Shown: piece after piece, positions 6,525-7,601 of the stretch
Layout: the number at the start of each line of letters is the position of its first letter
Position numbering within the stretch: the first letter of the stretch is position 1
NCBI GenBank assembly: GCA_938028845.1
Contig: CALIZJ010000270.1
Span: 1 to 7,601, forward strand
Length of the DNA: 7,601 nucleotides
Origin: an uncultured Blautia sp.
GTDB taxonomy: Bacteria > Bacillota > Clostridia > Lachnospirales > Lachnospiraceae
Reading direction: 5' to 3'
Notes under the pieces: generated by a model
Told to the model about the DNA's origin: nothing
Database searches by the model: none
What the model saw: the letters and a program-made list of their open reading frames with translations, nothing else
Translations under genes and position numbers: made by a program

Positions 6525-6526
6525 AA

Positions 6527-7584
6527 TTATTTTCCCATACAAAATTTACTGAATATCTCATTTACCAAATCTTCTCCTACAGATTCTCCAAGTATCCTGC
6601 CAAGGCTTTCATAAGCACTCATCAAATCTATAGAAAAGAAATCCTCAGGCATCCCCATTTCAATGCTTTCTTTTACAAGTTCAAGACTTTTAAGGGCATC
6701 TGTAAGCGCCTCTTTATGCCGGGCGTTTGTAATATAAACCTGGTCGTTAAAAGAGATATCCCCCTTAAAAAACATGGACTTGATTTCTTCCTCAAGCTGT
6801 TCCACTCCCGTCTCTTCCACAGCAGAAATTGGGATTACCTTATGTCCTGTTCTTTTCTTTAATTCCTCTATATCTACCACAGGAGAAAGATCTGTTTTAT
6901 TATACAATACAATCGCTTTCTTTTCAGCAAGCATTGCAATAATTTCCTCATCATTTTCATCCATAGGCGCAGAAGAATCCACTACATACAGGATCAGATC
7001 CGCATCCTTTGCCGTCTCTTTGGCTCTTCCCACACCTATTTTTTCCACTACATCCCTGGTCTTTCTAATTCCTGCCGTATCGACCATTTTTAAAGTAATT
7101 CCATGAAGGCTGATGTATTCTTCCAGTATATCTCTTGTGGTTCCTGCAATGTCTGTGACAATGGCCCGGTTTTCTCCTACAAGGAGATTTAAAAGAGAAG
7201 ATTTTCCTGCGTTGGGCTTTCCAAGGATTACCGTCTTGATTCCTTCCTGCATCATCTTTCCATCAGAGGCAGTATCCACAAGATGCCTTACCTCTTTTAT
7301 CTCTTTTTCCACAACTTCCTTTAATTCCTGTGGATATCCCTCTAAACTTATATGCTCCGGATCATCTAAAGCGGATTCAATGTAAGCGATATGATAAAGA
7401 AGCTGCTCCCTGATTTCCTTTATTGCCCGCATAACCGAGCCTCTAAGCTGTTCCATGGAACTTTTTAAAGCATATTCATTTTTTGCCTGGATCACATCCA
7501 TTACCGCCTCTGCCTGAGAAAGATCGATCCTTCCGTTTAAGAAAGCCCTCTTAGTAAACTCTCCTGGCTCGGCTATCCTTGCCC
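6527..7584 (-). CDS. mnmE: tRNA modification GTPase MnmE (TrmE), N-terminal part missing
   Basis: MnmE is the GTPase of the MnmE-MnmG complex that modifies wobble U34. The genomic sequence gives 351 residues; roughly 110 N-terminal residues, most of the folate-binding domain, are lost at the contig end. The frame continues upstream of the first internal ATG (7501) as 'ARIAEPGEFTKRAFLNGRID', a conserved MnmE stretch, so that ATG is not the start. GTPase motifs, numbered from the first visible residue: P-loop GKPNAGKS (121-128), the G2 loop 'TDIAGTTRD' (143-151), DTAG (168-171) and NKTD (228-231). The protein ends in CMGK, equivalent to the conserved C-terminal C(I/L/M)GK whose cysteine is important in the family. 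The codon at 7583-7585 spans the adapter junction: it reads Trp, whereas Gly (GGG) is expected before ARIAEPGEF. It is followed by mnmG after 15 nt. Confidence 0.96.
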
Positions 7585-7601
7585 AGATCGGAAGAGCACA
7601 C
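7585..7601 (+). other. Illumina TruSeq adapter remnant at the contig end (artefact)
   Basis: The last 17 bases, AGATCGGAAGAGCACAC, are identical to the start of the Illumina TruSeq read-1 adapter as I know it. The conserved MnmE reading frame stops making sense exactly here: before 7585 it gives 'ARIAEPGEFT', beyond it the minus-strand frame gives CALPIW, unlike MnmE. These bases should be treated as untrimmed sequencing adapter, not as genome. Confidence 0.96.

Noticed and set aside
6068..6862. 264-codon open frame on the plus strand
   Set aside because: Antisense to mnmG and the end of mnmE, both intact conserved genes; the translation shows no family features.

Overview
The window is a stretch of AT-rich chromosome from a Firmicute, most likely a Clostridia member of the Lachnospiraceae type. 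The grounds are strong AAGGAGG-type ribosome binding sites before almost every gene, GTG and TTG starts, the A/T-rich third positions, and the protein families present. This placement is inference from style and gene content; no 16S or other taxonomic marker is in the window. All six genes are read from the minus strand, so the biological order runs from high to low coordinates.

Region 1 (7584 down to 3895) is a tightly packed tRNA/rRNA modification operon: mnmE (its N-terminal part lost at the contig end), mnmG and rsmG. MnmE and MnmG together make the carboxymethylaminomethyl group on wobble uridine U34 of certain tRNAs. RsmG methylates a guanine of 16S rRNA. Gaps are 10-15 nt and each ribosome binding site lies at or in the end of the preceding gene. 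The unit ends in a clear intrinsic terminator at 3838-3875. This gene trio usually lies near the replication origin in Firmicutes, which suggests an origin-proximal location.

Region 2 (3894 down to 3615) is a 280-nt gap without a gene but full of structure: the rsmG terminator, a cluster of TGTGA repeats, a 25-nt palindrome, and a 14-bp hairpin with a T run that could act as a second terminator or as an attenuator in the leader of the next operon. This is the least explained part of the window.

Region 3 (3614 down to 1) is a four-gene ABC cassette: an ATPase, an ABC-2 type permease, a GldG-like membrane-anchored auxiliary protein, and the first 78 residues of a DUF4340-type protein cut by the contig end. 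Genes are 1-13 nt apart or overlap by 1 nt, so they are almost surely one transcript making one membrane complex. The family is named after the gliding-motility transporter of Bacteroidetes, but its substrate in Firmicutes is unknown and gliding is not implied.

The last 17 bases (7585-7601) match the start of the Illumina TruSeq adapter and are not genomic. Apart from this artefact and the intergenic structures, this is ordinary conserved chromosome; I see no mobile element, CRISPR array, tRNA or rRNA, and no convincing undescribed system.
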